NCBI RefSeq assembly: GCF_028281565.1
Contig: NZ_JANQJQ010000011.1
Coordinates: forward strand, 88,358-152,357
From: Seonamhaeicola sp.
Lineage (GTDB): Bacteria > Bacteroidota > Bacteroidia > Flavobacteriales > Flavobacteriaceae
DNA length: 64,000 nt
Direction of reading: 5' to 3'
The position numbers and the translations under genes were made by a program. Below are positions 26,311 through 35,675 of this stretch, piece by piece (position 1 is the first letter of the stretch; each line of letters starts with the position of its first letter). The notes under the pieces are model-generated. The model saw only the letters and a list, made by a program, of their open reading frames with translations, was not told the origin of the DNA and did no database searches.

Positions 26311-26928
26311 ATGAAAATTATAGGTATTGGAAAGAATTATGTAACCGATAAAAGTGAAATTGCCGGTATTAAAGACGGACATCAACTTATTTTTCTTAAA
26401 GCTGATAGTACGTTGATTACGGGAAATAAAGATGTGGTCTTCCCCACTGAAATTACCAACGAAATAGTATATGAAGTTGAGCTGGTTGCCAAAATTGGGA
26501 AAGTGGGTAAAAACATTTCCGAAGCCGATGCGCCCTCGTACATCAGTGACATTGCCGTTGGTATTGATTACACGGCTAAGGATATTTTAACGGCCAACAG
26601 AGAGAAAAAATGGCCCTGGGCCTTAGGTAAAGGTTTTGACGGCGCTTCACCGGTTTCTGAGTTTAAACCTGTTTCTGACTTTCCGGATCTAAATAACATC
26701 AACTTCGACCTTAAAATAAACGGTGCGCAAATCCAGGTTGGCAATACGGACTTTATGATCTATAATTTTAGTGAAATTATTGCCTATGTCTCTAAATTTA
26801 TGACCTTAAATCCCGGTGACCTTATCTTTACAGGCACACCTGCTGATGGGATCGGATTAATTCATAAAGGCGATCACTTGCAGGCCTCTATTGAAGGCGA
26901 GTTACTTTTAGATTTTAAGATGATTTAA
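26311..26928 (+). CDS. Fumarylacetoacetate hydrolase (FAH) family protein
   Basis: 205 residues, the short YcgM-like form of the FAH fold. It begins MKIIGIGKNYVTDKSE, has the metal-binding VYEVELVAKIGK near residue 54 and GIDYTAKDI near 88, and ends in the PGDLIFTGTPADGIG block near 170. Such enzymes hydrolyse acylpyruvates, decarboxylate oxaloacetate or isomerise 2-oxo acids with a divalent metal. Sitting divergently beside a TRAP organic-anion transporter, it may process the imported acid. The exact substrate cannot be read from sequence. Confidence 0.88.
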   Translation: MKIIGIGKNYVTDKSEIAGIKDGHQLIFLKADSTLITGNKDVVFPTEITNEIVYEVELVAKIGKVGKNISEADAPSYISDIAVGIDYTAKDILTANREKKWPWALGKGFDGASPVSEFKPVSDFPDLNNINFDLKINGAQIQVGNTDFMIYNFSEIIAYVSKFMTLNPGDLIFTGTPADGIGLIHKGDHLQASIEGELLLDFKMI

Positions 26929-26985
26929 GCATTTCGACTGCGCTCAATGTGACATAAAGATTACTTTTTAGACAGCTTGTGTTAA

Positions 26986-28110
26986 TTAATTCCACCACGC
27001 ATTTACGGGATACTTTTCATTAACTATAATGGCCTCACCGATTATTGGTGTTGTCATTTTTACATTTAGCTCTTTAGCTTTAGCACTTGCCCTTACCACC
27101 GGGTCGGTCCATTCGTGCAATGCCAGTTTGAAAGCGCCCCAGTGAATTGGCATCATAACTTTTGCCTGTACATCAACCGTGGCCTGAATAGTTTCTTCGG
27201 GCATCATATGTATGTGAGCCCATTGTTCGTTATATTGTCCGCATTCCATCATGGCAAAATCAAACGGGCCGTATGTTTCACCAATTTCTTTAAAATGCTT
27301 TCCATAACCACTATCGCCGCTAAAGTAAATTGAATTGTTTTCAGATTTAATTACCCAGGAACACCACAACGTATTATTTCTTGTAAAACCCCGTCCGGAA
27401 AAATGGCGCGCAGGTGTTGATACAAACTTAATACCATTTAGGGTTGAACTTTCCCACCAATCGAATTCTTTGATTTTTTCTTCGGCAACACCCCATTCTG
27501 TTAAATGGGCTTTAATTCCTAATGGTACGTAAAACTGTTTTACTTTCTTTTTTATCTTTTGGATCGAACCATAATCTAAATGGTCATAATGGTCATGAGA
27601 GATCAATACCAAATCTATTTCAGGCAGATTTTCAATAGAAACAGGTAATTCTTTATTAAACCTTGAGCCTCCTAACAAAGGATGAGGAGCCGGCACTTCT
27701 CCCAACATAGGGTCTATAAAAATAGTCGTTCCCTCCATTTCAACAAATAAAGCAGAATGCCCAAACCATGTAATTCTGGGTTGCTCTGGTTCATTTTCAA
27801 AGTAGTCTTTAGATAGGTGATTTTGCGGTAATGCGCTCTCAGGAACTTTATTTCCTCCCGTAGTAAAAAACTTGGGGATGGTACTCCATTTAAACCCGGT
27901 ACTTGCCAGGGTTATTTCCTGATTTTTAAATACCCCTTCACCATTATAATTGGGTGAATTTTGAAGGCGTTCCAAATCTTCTCCCGTTGGTTTTCCTCCA
28001 AATTGCGGACTCACATTTACAAAAACGGCTCCTGTAATCACTACTATAAGGATGATTCCTAAAATTCCTAATATCATGTTCTTTATAAACTTTAAAAGTG
28101 TTTTAATCAT
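26986..28110 (-). CDS. MBL-fold metal-dependent hydrolase (NAPE-PLD/UlaG-like)
   Basis: 374 residues with an N-terminal membrane anchor (about 13-32). The domain then shows RITWFGHSALFVEMEG near residue 111, the zinc motif SHDHYDHLDY near 171, ARHFSGRG near 233, FSGDSGYGKHF near 265 and the C-terminal HWGAF near 322. This is the lipoprotein/NAPE-PLD-like branch of metallo-beta-lactamase hydrolases that act on phosphodiesters or lactones. The active site probably faces the periplasm. It is a single gene between palindromic spacers. Confidence 0.85.
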   Translation of the reverse strand: MIKTLLKFIKNMILGILGIILIVVITGAVFVNVSPQFGGKPTGEDLERLQNSPNYNGEGVFKNQEITLASTGFKWSTIPKFFTTGGNKVPESALPQNHLSKDYFENEPEQPRITWFGHSALFVEMEGTTIFIDPMLGEVPAPHPLLGGSRFNKELPVSIENLPEIDLVLISHDHYDHLDYGSIQKIKKKVKQFYVPLGIKAHLTEWGVAEEKIKEFDWWESSTLNGIKFVSTPARHFSGRGFTRNNTLWCSWVIKSENNSIYFSGDSGYGKHFKEIGETYGPFDFAMMECGQYNEQWAHIHMMPEETIQATVDVQAKVMMPIHWGAFKLALHEWTDPVVRASAKAKELNVKMTTPIIGEAIIVNEKYPVNAWWN

Positions 28111-28182
28111 TTTTACTTTATTATATGTCTCACTTCGAGTGCTTCGACGTTAGGAGAAGTGCCCGCCTGCAATTTCGGGCAG

Positions 28183-28212
28183 GTATCGAGAAGTCAATTA
28201 AGTTCTCGATAC
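28183..28212. repeat. Palindromic intergenic repeat (GTATCGAGAA type)
   Basis: GTATCGAGAA (28183-28192) and TTCTCGATAC (28203-28212) form a 10-bp perfect stem with a 10-base loop. Next to it TGCCCG and CGGGCA make a second small stem. The whole 28130-28265 spacer looks like the flavobacterial intergenic repeat class that also contributes pieces near 26935 and 30775. A T-rich tract follows on the plus strand. Confidence 0.6.
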
Positions 28213-28286
28213 AATTTTTCTTCATTTATATTTCGAAAAATCACTCGAACTGACACGGTGATTATTTAATGAGTAAGCACATCTCG

Positions 28287-28940
28287 CTAACTACTTTTTA
28301 TTATATCCATGTTCTCGAAAATCACTTGTTCATTTTCACTTAAACTTACAGCAATCATTTTAGAGGCCAGTTGCACCGAAGTAACCGAACTACTCTTCAT
28401 AATACCTTTTAAAGGCTTATAGAGTATTCTGAATAATCGATACCAAATATTAGGTTCTTTTCTGGGTGTTACCGGATATATGTACCCGGGACGGAAAATA
28501 TAAAGTCGGTTAAACCCAAGACCAATCAATCTGTTTTCGGCAATGCCCTTTGCTTTCGCAAATAGCACCCTACTTTGTTCTGTAGAATCTGCTCCTGCCC
28601 CACTTAACAGACAGAACGTGATATTAGGGTTTTGCTTGTTTAAAACTTTCGCTAATTCAAAAGGCATATCAATGGTAATTTTATTGAACTCCTCCTTCGG
28701 AACAGCGCCAGTATAAACCCCAATACAGAAATAACAAACATCTACATCTTTTAGCCGATCTGCTATTGTTGAATAATTATAATAATCAGAGTGAATAATC
28801 TCCTCAAGTTTATCATTTATAATTCCCAGTGGTCTCCTAACAATAATCTTTACCTTACCAACCTGATGATTTTGGAGGCAAAGTGATAACACTTCACCTC
28901 CCACCATACCACTGGCACCAAGAATTAAAACCGTTTTCAT
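28287..28940 (-). CDS. NAD(P)-binding protein, HTATIP2/NmrA-like
   Basis: 217 residues. The N-terminal LILGASGMVGGEVL is a G-x-x-G-x-x-G dinucleotide motif of atypical SDRs. CYFCIGVYTG near 70 and FCLLSGAGADSTEQSRVLFA near 110-129 follow the HTATIP2/NmrA-like pattern, where the Tyr-Lys pair is not strictly kept. It is an oxidoreductase or redox sensor of unknown substrate. It starts 22 bases after the SDR gene and shares its minus-strand operon. Confidence 0.85.
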   Translation of the reverse strand: MKTVLILGASGMVGGEVLSLCLQNHQVGKVKIIVRRPLGIINDKLEEIIHSDYYNYSTIADRLKDVDVCYFCIGVYTGAVPKEEFNKITIDMPFELAKVLNKQNPNITFCLLSGAGADSTEQSRVLFAKAKGIAENRLIGLGFNRLYIFRPGYIYPVTPRKEPNIWYRLFRILYKPLKGIMKSSSVTSVQLASKMIAVSLSENEQVIFENMDIIKSS

Positions 28941-28962
28941 CTTAAATAGTATTTGTATTAAG

Positions 28963-29742
28963 TCAATTAACTTCCTGCATTTGTCTTACCTGCTTTAACA
29001 ACATTTTCTTTGGCATAAACGGAATAGCAGCCATCATGACCTTTTGAGAGCCTGTTAAACCGGAAACCACATCCAATTTACCTTTTAACATACCGTTATA
29101 CCCGTCTAAAGCAACTGAATAAGCACTTGCGGTTTTATCAAACAACCCGGTTTTATCCATCCCGGAGGTTTTGGCAAACTCACTTTCTGTAGCCCCGGGC
29201 ATTAAATTAGTGACCGTAACATTGGTATCGTACAATTCTTCCGCAATGGCATTGCTGAAGAAGGTCACATAAGATTTTGAGGCATAATACACCGCCTGTA
29301 AGGGCCCCGGCATAAAACTGGCTGTTGACGACGTATTCAAAATCCTGCCGCTGTTACGCTTTACAAAGTCCGGTAAGAACAAACGTGTAAGGGCCGTTAA
29401 GGCTACCACGTTAAGATTTATCATAGCTAAATCCTGTTCCCAGGCACGCTCATGAAATTTACCTCGTCCACCAAAACCCGCATTGTTAATTAAATACTCT
29501 ATTTGAATGTTCTTTTGAAGGATCTCATCATAAATTTCTTTAGGCGCTAAAGGTTTTGTCAAATCTTTAACAATGACCTCAACGGTAACGCCATATTGTT
29601 GTTCAAGTGCTTGTTTTAATTGATTTAGCTGATCTGCTCTACGGGCTACCAAAACTAAATCGCCTCCTCTTTCGGCGTGAATTTTTGCTAATTCTTTTCC
29701 TATACCACTTGAAGCGCCTGTTATTAATGCTGTATGTTTCAT
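28963..29742 (-). CDS. Classical short-chain dehydrogenase/reductase
   Basis: 259 residues. The TGASSGIG cofactor loop is at about residues 7-14, NNAG near 89, the catalytic Ser in NTSSTAS near 139 and the Y-x-x-x-K pair in YYASKSY near 155. Arg and Ala-Arg-Arg after the second strand favour NADPH. Its substrate is unknown. It sits between an AraC-type regulator and the NmrA-like gene, suggesting a small regulated operon. Confidence 0.92.
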   Translation of the reverse strand: MKHTALITGASSGIGKELAKIHAERGGDLVLVARRADQLNQLKQALEQQYGVTVEVIVKDLTKPLAPKEIYDEILQKNIQIEYLINNAGFGGRGKFHERAWEQDLAMINLNVVALTALTRLFLPDFVKRNSGRILNTSSTASFMPGPLQAVYYASKSYVTFFSNAIAEELYDTNVTVTNLMPGATESEFAKTSGMDKTGLFDKTASAYSVALDGYNGMLKGKLDVVSGLTGSQKVMMAAIPFMPKKMLLKQVRQMQEVN

Positions 29743-29833
29743 AATGTACGTGTTTAAATTTTACATTACAAAGGTAAAGCGTCTTTACAGCTTTAAGTTG
29801 TCTAAAACTTTCAAGGTTACTTGTCTAAAAATG

Positions 29834-30667
29834 TCAGGCTAAAGATTGATAGAATTGGGATGGTGTTATCTTAAAAAACCCCTTAAACGATTTACTGAAA
29901 TGCGCCAGATCTTCGAAACCAGCTTCCAGATACACTTCCGATGGTTTCATATTTTTGGTAATCATCATGTTCCTGGCAAATTGCAAACGTTTTTGTTTGA
30001 TCCACTTATGAGGCGTCTCTTTAAAGAGCGCTCTAAATTCCCGGTTGAAAGTGGATAAACTTCTTCCGGATTGAACAGCCAGATCCTGAAGCGGAATATT
30101 ATACAAATAATTGTGATTCATCAATTTTTCCAGATCCGCCCGTTCTGAAATAGCAAACTCCTTAAATACCCCCAAGAGATCTTTATTAGCAGCCACCAAA
30201 GCATGTAAGGCTTCCAAAGTCTTTAATTCCATAATATTAGGGTCTAAATCAACACCCTCTTCAACATACGCCGAAATAGAATGTATTAGTCCTTTTAACA
30301 AGGGCGTTGACGGAATATCAAAAAACCTATCCGATATAGCGGCAGTTTCCCTGGAGATATCAAAATGATGGATCACGCGTTTAATAAACTTATTGGTGAG
30401 TGCAAACATATACACTTTGGCCTCCCCTTCTTCCGGGGTCCAGGTTTTAAACATACTACACTCCGTATATTTTCTAAGGAGCCCAAATCGTCCTCGTTCA
30501 ACCGAAATCAATTCCTGATTAAGGTTGATATTCAATTGTCCTTTGGCAATATAAAACAGGACGGTTGACGGTAAATATACCTCAGTAAGTTCATTGCTTC
30601 GTGTTTCACAAGAAGCGGCCACCTGTAAATCCTCTGAATTTATAAAACGGATACTATGTTCTTCCAT
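29834..30667 (-). CDS. AraC-family transcriptional regulator
   Basis: 277 residues. The C-terminal double HTH (about 175-275) has LAVQSGRSLSTFNREFRALF and YLEAGFEDLAHFSKSFKGFF followed by ITPSQF, the full AraC signature. The N-terminal half is a cupin-like sensor with LFYIAKGQLNINL near residue 34. It lies 91 bases upstream of the SDR gene on the same strand, and probably controls the SDR/NmrA-like pair. Bacteroidetes homologues often respond to small aromatic or aldehyde effectors; this is not shown here. Confidence 0.9.
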   Translation of the reverse strand: MEEHSIRFINSEDLQVAASCETRSNELTEVYLPSTVLFYIAKGQLNINLNQELISVERGRFGLLRKYTECSMFKTWTPEEGEAKVYMFALTNKFIKRVIHHFDISRETAAISDRFFDIPSTPLLKGLIHSISAYVEEGVDLDPNIMELKTLEALHALVAANKDLLGVFKEFAISERADLEKLMNHNYLYNIPLQDLAVQSGRSLSTFNREFRALFKETPHKWIKQKRLQFARNMMITKNMKPSEVYLEAGFEDLAHFSKSFKGFFKITPSQFYQSLA

Positions 30668-30867
30668 AGTACAAAAATAGGCATTTCAATTCAGATGCAT
30701 TTGTCTAAAAATGTCAAATGAAAAGAGGTTGCCAAAAAAATAAAATTCTATTTCACTTAGCTTGCCTGCAGGAGCTTAGTCGAAGTATCGAAATGTTCCA
30801 GGTCATTGATAATTAATCATAGAGCTCGGCTTTCCTCTTAAATTTAAGAGGAGCATGAATTTCGGTT

Positions 30868-30957
30868 TCCAAATGAAACCGGAAGAAAGAGGAGTTTAAA
30901 ACCCTCCGGATCCCGATTATCATTGGAATCCACCTTCCTTTAAAAAAGGGAGGAGCC
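30868..30957. repeat. Interspersed intergenic repeat, copy 1
   Basis: The block starting TCCAAATGAAAC and containing GGAAGAAAGAGGAGTTTAAA then ACCCTCCG recurs at 43058-43140 with few changes. It ends in a small hairpin around an AAAAAAGGG tract. It creates a spurious 63-codon frame on the minus strand. It may be a miniature mobile or structural RNA repeat; no terminal duplications were noticed. Confidence 0.65.
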
Positions 30958-31238
30958 AATAAAAAAGATTTTAAAACAAGTAATATTATTAACTTTTCTA
31001 CCAAATAACCTTTATTAAAAAAGCGCAGTACACCATTACATTTTGACTAACGCTAATTCAATTGATGCAAAAAACGGCATGGTGTAATATCTTGATTTAT
31101 CCATATCTTTTTAAAGAAGGGCTACATTTATCTTAAAAAAACAACTCATGAAACATTAAGACATTATTATCATGCAGCCCTTTTCAAAACTAAAACAACT
31201 ATTATTTTTATTCTTTAAAGATTTCTAAAATTGGATTT

Positions 31239-31361
31239 TTATCGCTTGCATTTGGCATTGGAATATTTAACAACCAATGTTGGTTTATTACTTTGCTGAC
31301 CAGGTACCGGCTGTGTAAGCAGTATTGAAAGAACAATAATTTCAAAAACGCTTACTTTCAT
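31239..31361 (-). pseudogene. Decayed exported-protein frame
   Basis: A 40-codon frame starts six bases after the MBL gene stop. MKVSVFEIIVLSILLTQ is a good signal peptide ending near PGQ, but the frame stops soon after. The overlapping +1 frame continues in sensible protein sequence (INQHWLLNIPMPNASDKNPI) to a stop at about 31209, suggesting that a frameshift broke a short exported protein. No family is recognised. Confidence 0.3.
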
Positions 31362-31367
31362 ATAAAA

Positions 31368-32624
31368 TTACTTTGACCTATAAGTGCCAAATTTTTGCTT
31401 GATTGTTAAATTCATATCTCCATCATTCAACACCATAACTTCAAATTCATTCCCGCCCGGATAAACTCTTACTACAACATGCCCATGCATGCTTTTGTAA
31501 TTTTTTAAAAACCAGGGGCCATAGGTTACTTTTGTTTCCTCAAGTATATCCGTAGCAAAAATGTCTCGCTTCGGAGCATCCTTATGTCTATAAATTAATC
31601 TTTGATAGACTTCTTGCCCGGGGTGGTCGGAGCACCAGGATTGCTGGATAACCACTTTTGGGTCTAAGGTTTGAATAAAGAATTCGTTGGTCGCATCCCT
31701 GTTTCCATGATGATTTAAAGTGGTTACCTCAACCTTTCCAACCGCTTTTGCAATAGGTGTTTCTACATCAAACCAACCTGGTAACCCATAACCTTGTAAA
31801 CCGGTGTTGTCTCCCCCAGTAAAATAATCAAAGGAACCATACGACACTTTTAAGGCCAAACTAAGTGGGTTTTCATTGTATTTACCCTTATAAAAATTCG
31901 TCATTTCTTCAGCCTTGAAATATTCAAAAGTTTTTTCTTCTTCTCCAGTCCAAATTGTTCCATTTGATTTGATATTGCGAATGCTAAAGTCTTGATACTT
32001 ATTGGGAGCATGGTTTAAATTTATTTGAGAATTACTACCAACTATCAAAGCTTCGACCTGAACCTTTGAGCTATCAATAAAAGCCAGATAATTTTGAAAT
32101 GTTTCATCCTCAGACAAATACTTCTTAAGGTCTAATGGAAAATCATAACCTGGAAAATTCCGATCAATTAACTTATTAATTTTAATGCCTTTGCCCAATG
32201 AAACTAAACTCTTATAGTGGTCGCCATGAAAATGAGATACCACAGCATAGTCAATAACGGGTTGTTTACTTTTTGGCATTACCTTTTTTACATATCGTGA
32301 GATACATTGGGCTGCCGTAAAAGTAGTATCTGGTTTAGGGTTGGAAGCTTTTAATGGAGCTACTTGAGCTTCAAACGCCTGTTTATCTAAATCTCCAGCA
32401 TCAAAAAGCATGGTTGTGCCATCAGGAAATACAAAAAAACTTGCGTCTCCTCTACCAGTACTTATATGATGTAAATCAAAATAGCCTTCCTGCCATGGTT
32501 CTAAAGTGTTTTCAACGCTTTCCTCGGAATCATTAATATCAATTTTTTTTGGGTCCTCATGGCAACCGGATAAAACTAAACCGAGTAGAAGCCAAAGCCA
32601 GTATAAATTATTCCTTTTTTTCAT
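31368..32624 (-). CDS. MBL-fold hydrolase lipoprotein (ComEC/Rec2-like domain)
   Basis: 418 residues with a clear lipoprotein signal, LWLLLGLVLSGC, cleaved before Cys at about 21. The metallo-beta-lactamase core has VVSHFHGDHYKSL near residue 127 (H-x-H-x-D-H), GGDNTGLQGYG near 270 and TLNHHGNRDATNEFF near 300. It is anchored in the periplasm or on the surface. It is the last intact gene of uptake locus 1, and its start overlaps the HAD gene by four bases. A phosphodiesterase role would fit the GDPD and HAD neighbours but is inference. Confidence 0.82.
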   Translation of the reverse strand: MKKRNNLYWLWLLLGLVLSGCHEDPKKIDINDSEESVENTLEPWQEGYFDLHHISTGRGDASFFVFPDGTTMLFDAGDLDKQAFEAQVAPLKASNPKPDTTFTAAQCISRYVKKVMPKSKQPVIDYAVVSHFHGDHYKSLVSLGKGIKINKLIDRNFPGYDFPLDLKKYLSEDETFQNYLAFIDSSKVQVEALIVGSNSQINLNHAPNKYQDFSIRNIKSNGTIWTGEEEKTFEYFKAEEMTNFYKGKYNENPLSLALKVSYGSFDYFTGGDNTGLQGYGLPGWFDVETPIAKAVGKVEVTTLNHHGNRDATNEFFIQTLDPKVVIQQSWCSDHPGQEVYQRLIYRHKDAPKRDIFATDILEETKVTYGPWFLKNYKSMHGHVVVRVYPGGNEFEVMVLNDGDMNLTIKQKFGTYRSK

Positions 32625-33244
32625 TTTATAATGTTATCTGTTACATGCTTTTCAAGACTTCCGCCTTTAAAGAGGCTTCCCTTTATTCCAACTGCTTCTG
32701 CAGATCTAATATTATCAATGGAATCATCAATAAATAAAGTTTCATTAGCCTTTAAATTGTTTTCCCGCAATAAAAAACAAAACGCTTCATTGCCCGGTTT
32801 TCTCAGACCAATCTCATGTGAATAATATGCCTTTACAAATAAGTTATTAAAGGACATGTTGTTTGTTCTGTTCACCTCATCAATGAACTTTTCCTGATGA
32901 ATACTATTTGTATTACTTAAAAGGAAAATATTATAGTCTCTTTTCAGTTCCTTGAGAAACCGTATTTTTTCTTTAGGCATATCCAATATCATAGCATTCC
33001 AGGCTTCCTTTATATCATGAGATGAAGGAGTTAGGGCAGACAGACTCTTTAGTTTTTCGATAAACTCAATAGGAGATACTTTGCCTATTTCGAAATCATA
33101 AAAGATTGGGTCGGTATAATGATGACCGGTATCATTAACTATATCTACAATTCCAAGTCGTTTAAATTCCTTAATGGTTTCGGGTACATTTAGATTCATT
33201 ATTACACCTCCCAAATCAAAAATGATATTTTTAATTCTGCTCAT
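32621..33244 (-). CDS. HAD-superfamily hydrolase (YihX-like)
   Basis: 207 residues. The HAD nucleophile motif is IIFDLGGVIMNLN at the N-terminus; the position two after the Asp is Gly, as in YihX-type sugar phosphatases. Motif II Ser/Thr is in FLLSNTNSI near residue 104, the Lys in GLRKPGNEAF near 147, and the final acids in FIDDSIDNI near 173. It is a cytosolic phosphatase for a small phosphate ester. It lies 12 bases downstream of the organophosphate-type transporter and so may dephosphorylate what that transporter imports. Confidence 0.88.
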   Translation of the reverse strand: MSRIKNIIFDLGGVIMNLNVPETIKEFKRLGIVDIVNDTGHHYTDPIFYDFEIGKVSPIEFIEKLKSLSALTPSSHDIKEAWNAMILDMPKEKIRFLKELKRDYNIFLLSNTNSIHQEKFIDEVNRTNNMSFNNLFVKAYYSHEIGLRKPGNEAFCFLLRENNLKANETLFIDDSIDNIRSAEAVGIKGSLFKGGSLEKHVTDNIIK

Positions 33245-33256
33245 TCTTATATATTA

Positions 33257-34564
33257 TTATGTTTTTTTCCAGGTTAACAAGGCCAATAATGTTGATGCTA
33301 TGGCAGCTCCTATCCAGAATACGCTTATACTATCAAAGTCATAAAGGGTTTCACCATTAATAAGGGTCTTGTTATTCTCTATTAAATAGCCACTGGCTAT
33401 ATCCTGTACGCCTGCTGCCAGGTAACTCATCACTCCCACTACTCCTAATGCAGCTCCCGAGGCTTTTTTCGAAGCTATATCTACCGCCATCAAGCCGCCC
33501 AAATAACATATCAAAGCCCCAATAGCTAAGCCAAACAACACCATACTCAATACATCCAACCACCACATATTCTTTGGCCCTAAAAGAAAAATTGACAGGG
33601 ATGTTACGTTCATTAGTCCAAAAATTAATGCCGGCGCATTTCTTCTACCCTTAAAAAACTTATCGGATACAAAACCTGAACTTGCTGTACCTATTATGCC
33701 ACACACGGCACTTATGGCTACCAGTGTATTGGCCTGGGTGAGCGTATAATCCTTGGCGGCTTCAAAATAATATGGCCCCCAACTGTTTACTGCATATCTT
33801 GATATATACATAAAGGCACTGGACAGAGCCAACAACCATACATATGGATTCCTTAGTACCCCTTTCTGTTCCGTCCAGGTAGTGGTACCCTTCGCTTTTT
33901 TAAAATCTTTATTCACCGGGGGCAAGCCTTTGCTCTCCGGCGTATCATGAAAGTAGATAGAGATAATCAACGCCCCTAGCATCCCTACTATAGCGGCAGC
34001 TCTAAAACCCCATTGCCAACCGGCATACGATACAACCACTGCAGTTAAAATATAGGTCAGGGCTTCACCTATATTATGGCTGGTGCTCCAAAACCCATAA
34101 AAGCTTCCTCGTTCTTTATCTTTGTACCATCTCGACAGGGATACGACGCTTGAAGGTGCTCCCATGGATTGTACCCAACCATTAATGCCCCAACATATGG
34201 CAAAAAACACAAAGGTCCCGGTAAAACCCATTATCATATTTGCCAGCGCTGATATTAATAAGCCTATACTCATAAATCGCCTTATGTTGCTATGGTCTGC
34301 CAAAAAACCATTGGTCAATTTTCCTATGGCATAGGTGAAAAATAAGGCGGAACCGACTAAACCCAGTTCAGTCTCTGTTAAAATACCGGCATCTACTATA
34401 GGCTTTTTTACGACGTTTAAACTTAGTCTGCAGACGTAGTATAAGCCGTAACCCAAAGTAGCCGAGATAAATACCTGCCATTTTAATTTTTTATATAAAC
34501 GTTTCTGGTCTTTTTCTTCAATGGTTATTGAATGGGGCAGTGACTTTTGAAAATATTTTAGCAT
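33257..34564 (-). CDS. Organophosphate:phosphate antiporter-type MFS (GlpT/UhpC-like)
   Basis: 435 residues, 12 membrane helices. GYGLYYVCRLSLNVVKKPIV near residue 38 is the OPA family opening (Y-x-x-R in helix 1), GKLTNGFLADHSNIRRFM near 81 is the MFS motif A region, and WGINGWVQSMGAPSSVVSLS near 125 is the OPA-specific stretch. Members exchange glycerol-3-phosphate or sugar phosphates for inorganic phosphate. Following a GDPD gene it is well placed to import glycerol-3-phosphate. Regulatory UhpC-like sensors belong to the same family, so transport is likely but not certain. Confidence 0.88.
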   Translation of the reverse strand: MLKYFQKSLPHSITIEEKDQKRLYKKLKWQVFISATLGYGLYYVCRLSLNVVKKPIVDAGILTETELGLVGSALFFTYAIGKLTNGFLADHSNIRRFMSIGLLISALANMIMGFTGTFVFFAICWGINGWVQSMGAPSSVVSLSRWYKDKERGSFYGFWSTSHNIGEALTYILTAVVVSYAGWQWGFRAAAIVGMLGALIISIYFHDTPESKGLPPVNKDFKKAKGTTTWTEQKGVLRNPYVWLLALSSAFMYISRYAVNSWGPYYFEAAKDYTLTQANTLVAISAVCGIIGTASSGFVSDKFFKGRRNAPALIFGLMNVTSLSIFLLGPKNMWWLDVLSMVLFGLAIGALICYLGGLMAVDIASKKASGAALGVVGVMSYLAAGVQDIASGYLIENNKTLINGETLYDFDSISVFWIGAAIASTLLALLTWKKT

Positions 34565-34652
34565 GGTATACTTCTATTTAATTTGGTTAAAGGCACCACT
34601 TAAACGTAATGCCTTCTTCTAAACTCAAACAGCATATGAAAAACGCGCCCCA

Positions 34653-35585
34653 TTAATCATGTAGTCCTTTTGAGCGTAAATATGTTAATAACAACTGTGG
34701 TCTGTCAGTTTGGATTATATCTATATGATTATCTATATACCACTGATAAACATTAATATCTTCGACAGCCTCTTCATCATCATGGCCTCCATTGTGCTGC
34801 GGCCAAAGGGAATTTACCCAAACACTGGTGCCTTTAGCTCTTAGCTCGCTAAACCTATTAATTCCCTGCAGGGTGTCATATTTAGCCGTAAACTCAATAG
34901 CTATCGGGGGGTTCTGTTCCATATATTCATCGATCACCTCCATGGCTTCAGCTTCATGAAGCCTGACAATAGGCATAAAAATCACCTTGTCTAAATAATG
35001 CCCGAACTCCTTCTCAACTTCCGCCTTCCTTTTAGCACCCTTAACCAATACCTGATCCTGAGTACCGGTTTCCATAATAACTTCAAAACATTCATCAAAA
35101 ATGTCATAGCTTTTATCCAGATTAACAAGTATTTTGTCTTTTGTTAATTCCAAAGCTTCTTTCAAAGTTGGGATTTTATGGTCCGTAGGAACCCCCAGAC
35201 CGTCCTTTAATTGCAATGCTTTTAAAGAATCTAATGTCCAGTTTTTAACCAAACCTTTTCCGGTAGTTGTTCTATCTATTGTTCTGTCGTGCATAATCAC
35301 CAGCTGGCTATCCCTGGTCTTTCTGACATCTATTTCTACCATATCCACCCCCATGTCTATACAATTTTGGATAGCCTGTAAAGAGTTCTCCGGTGCATGG
35401 CGCCAATCGGCCCGATGTGCAACAACTATTATGTCTTTATTTTTTGAATCTTTTAGATTATCTATCTTTTTTTGAATTGAAGTTGTTTTGAATAGCTCTT
35501 GATTTTTTTCTCTTTTTTTCGATGCATTTTTATTGCAGGCTATTACTACTAAAAAGAGCATTATAATTGAAAGTTTTGTTTTCAT
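34653..35585 (-). CDS. Glycerophosphodiester phosphodiesterase lipoprotein (locus 1)
   Basis: 310 residues, lipoprotein signal IIMLFLVVIAC cleaved before Cys17. The GDPD TIM barrel shows VVAHRADWRHAPENSLQA near residue 54, VDMVEIDVRKTRD near 80, VIMHDRTIDRTTTGKG near 96 (catalytic His and the E-x-D metal pair), LVNLDKSYD near 155, and the late IDIIQTDRPQ. It splits glycerophosphodiesters into glycerol-3-phosphate and an alcohol, outside the cytoplasm. A paralogue takes the same position in locus 2 (54565-55488). Confidence 0.92.
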   Translation of the reverse strand: MKTKLSIIMLFLVVIACNKNASKKREKNQELFKTTSIQKKIDNLKDSKNKDIIVVAHRADWRHAPENSLQAIQNCIDMGVDMVEIDVRKTRDSQLVIMHDRTIDRTTTGKGLVKNWTLDSLKALQLKDGLGVPTDHKIPTLKEALELTKDKILVNLDKSYDIFDECFEVIMETGTQDQVLVKGAKRKAEVEKEFGHYLDKVIFMPIVRLHEAEAMEVIDEYMEQNPPIAIEFTAKYDTLQGINRFSELRAKGTSVWVNSLWPQHNGGHDDEEAVEDINVYQWYIDNHIDIIQTDRPQLLLTYLRSKGLHD

Positions 35586-35675
35586 TTTTGGTTAAAGTTT
35601 AATTGCTTTTCCTTGGTTGAATTGACAAGACAGCCATTGAATTAATTCAAATAATTGAGACTAGTTGGCATGACT

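Larger units (their letters stand above)
30668..31367. other. 700-base spacer with repeats and a decayed frame
   Basis: Between the AraC gene and the first uptake locus lie a palindromic-repeat scrap (about 30765-30800), a longer interspersed repeat (30868-30957) and a broken minus-strand frame (31239-31361). The rest, including 31005-31238, is AT-rich without coding character. There is no tRNA or transposase that would explain it. Confidence 0.5.

Noticed and set aside
30813..31004. 63-codon minus-strand frame
   Set aside because: It lies over the interspersed repeat, and its sequence changes with the repeat copy at 43058-43140. It has no protein-like conservation.
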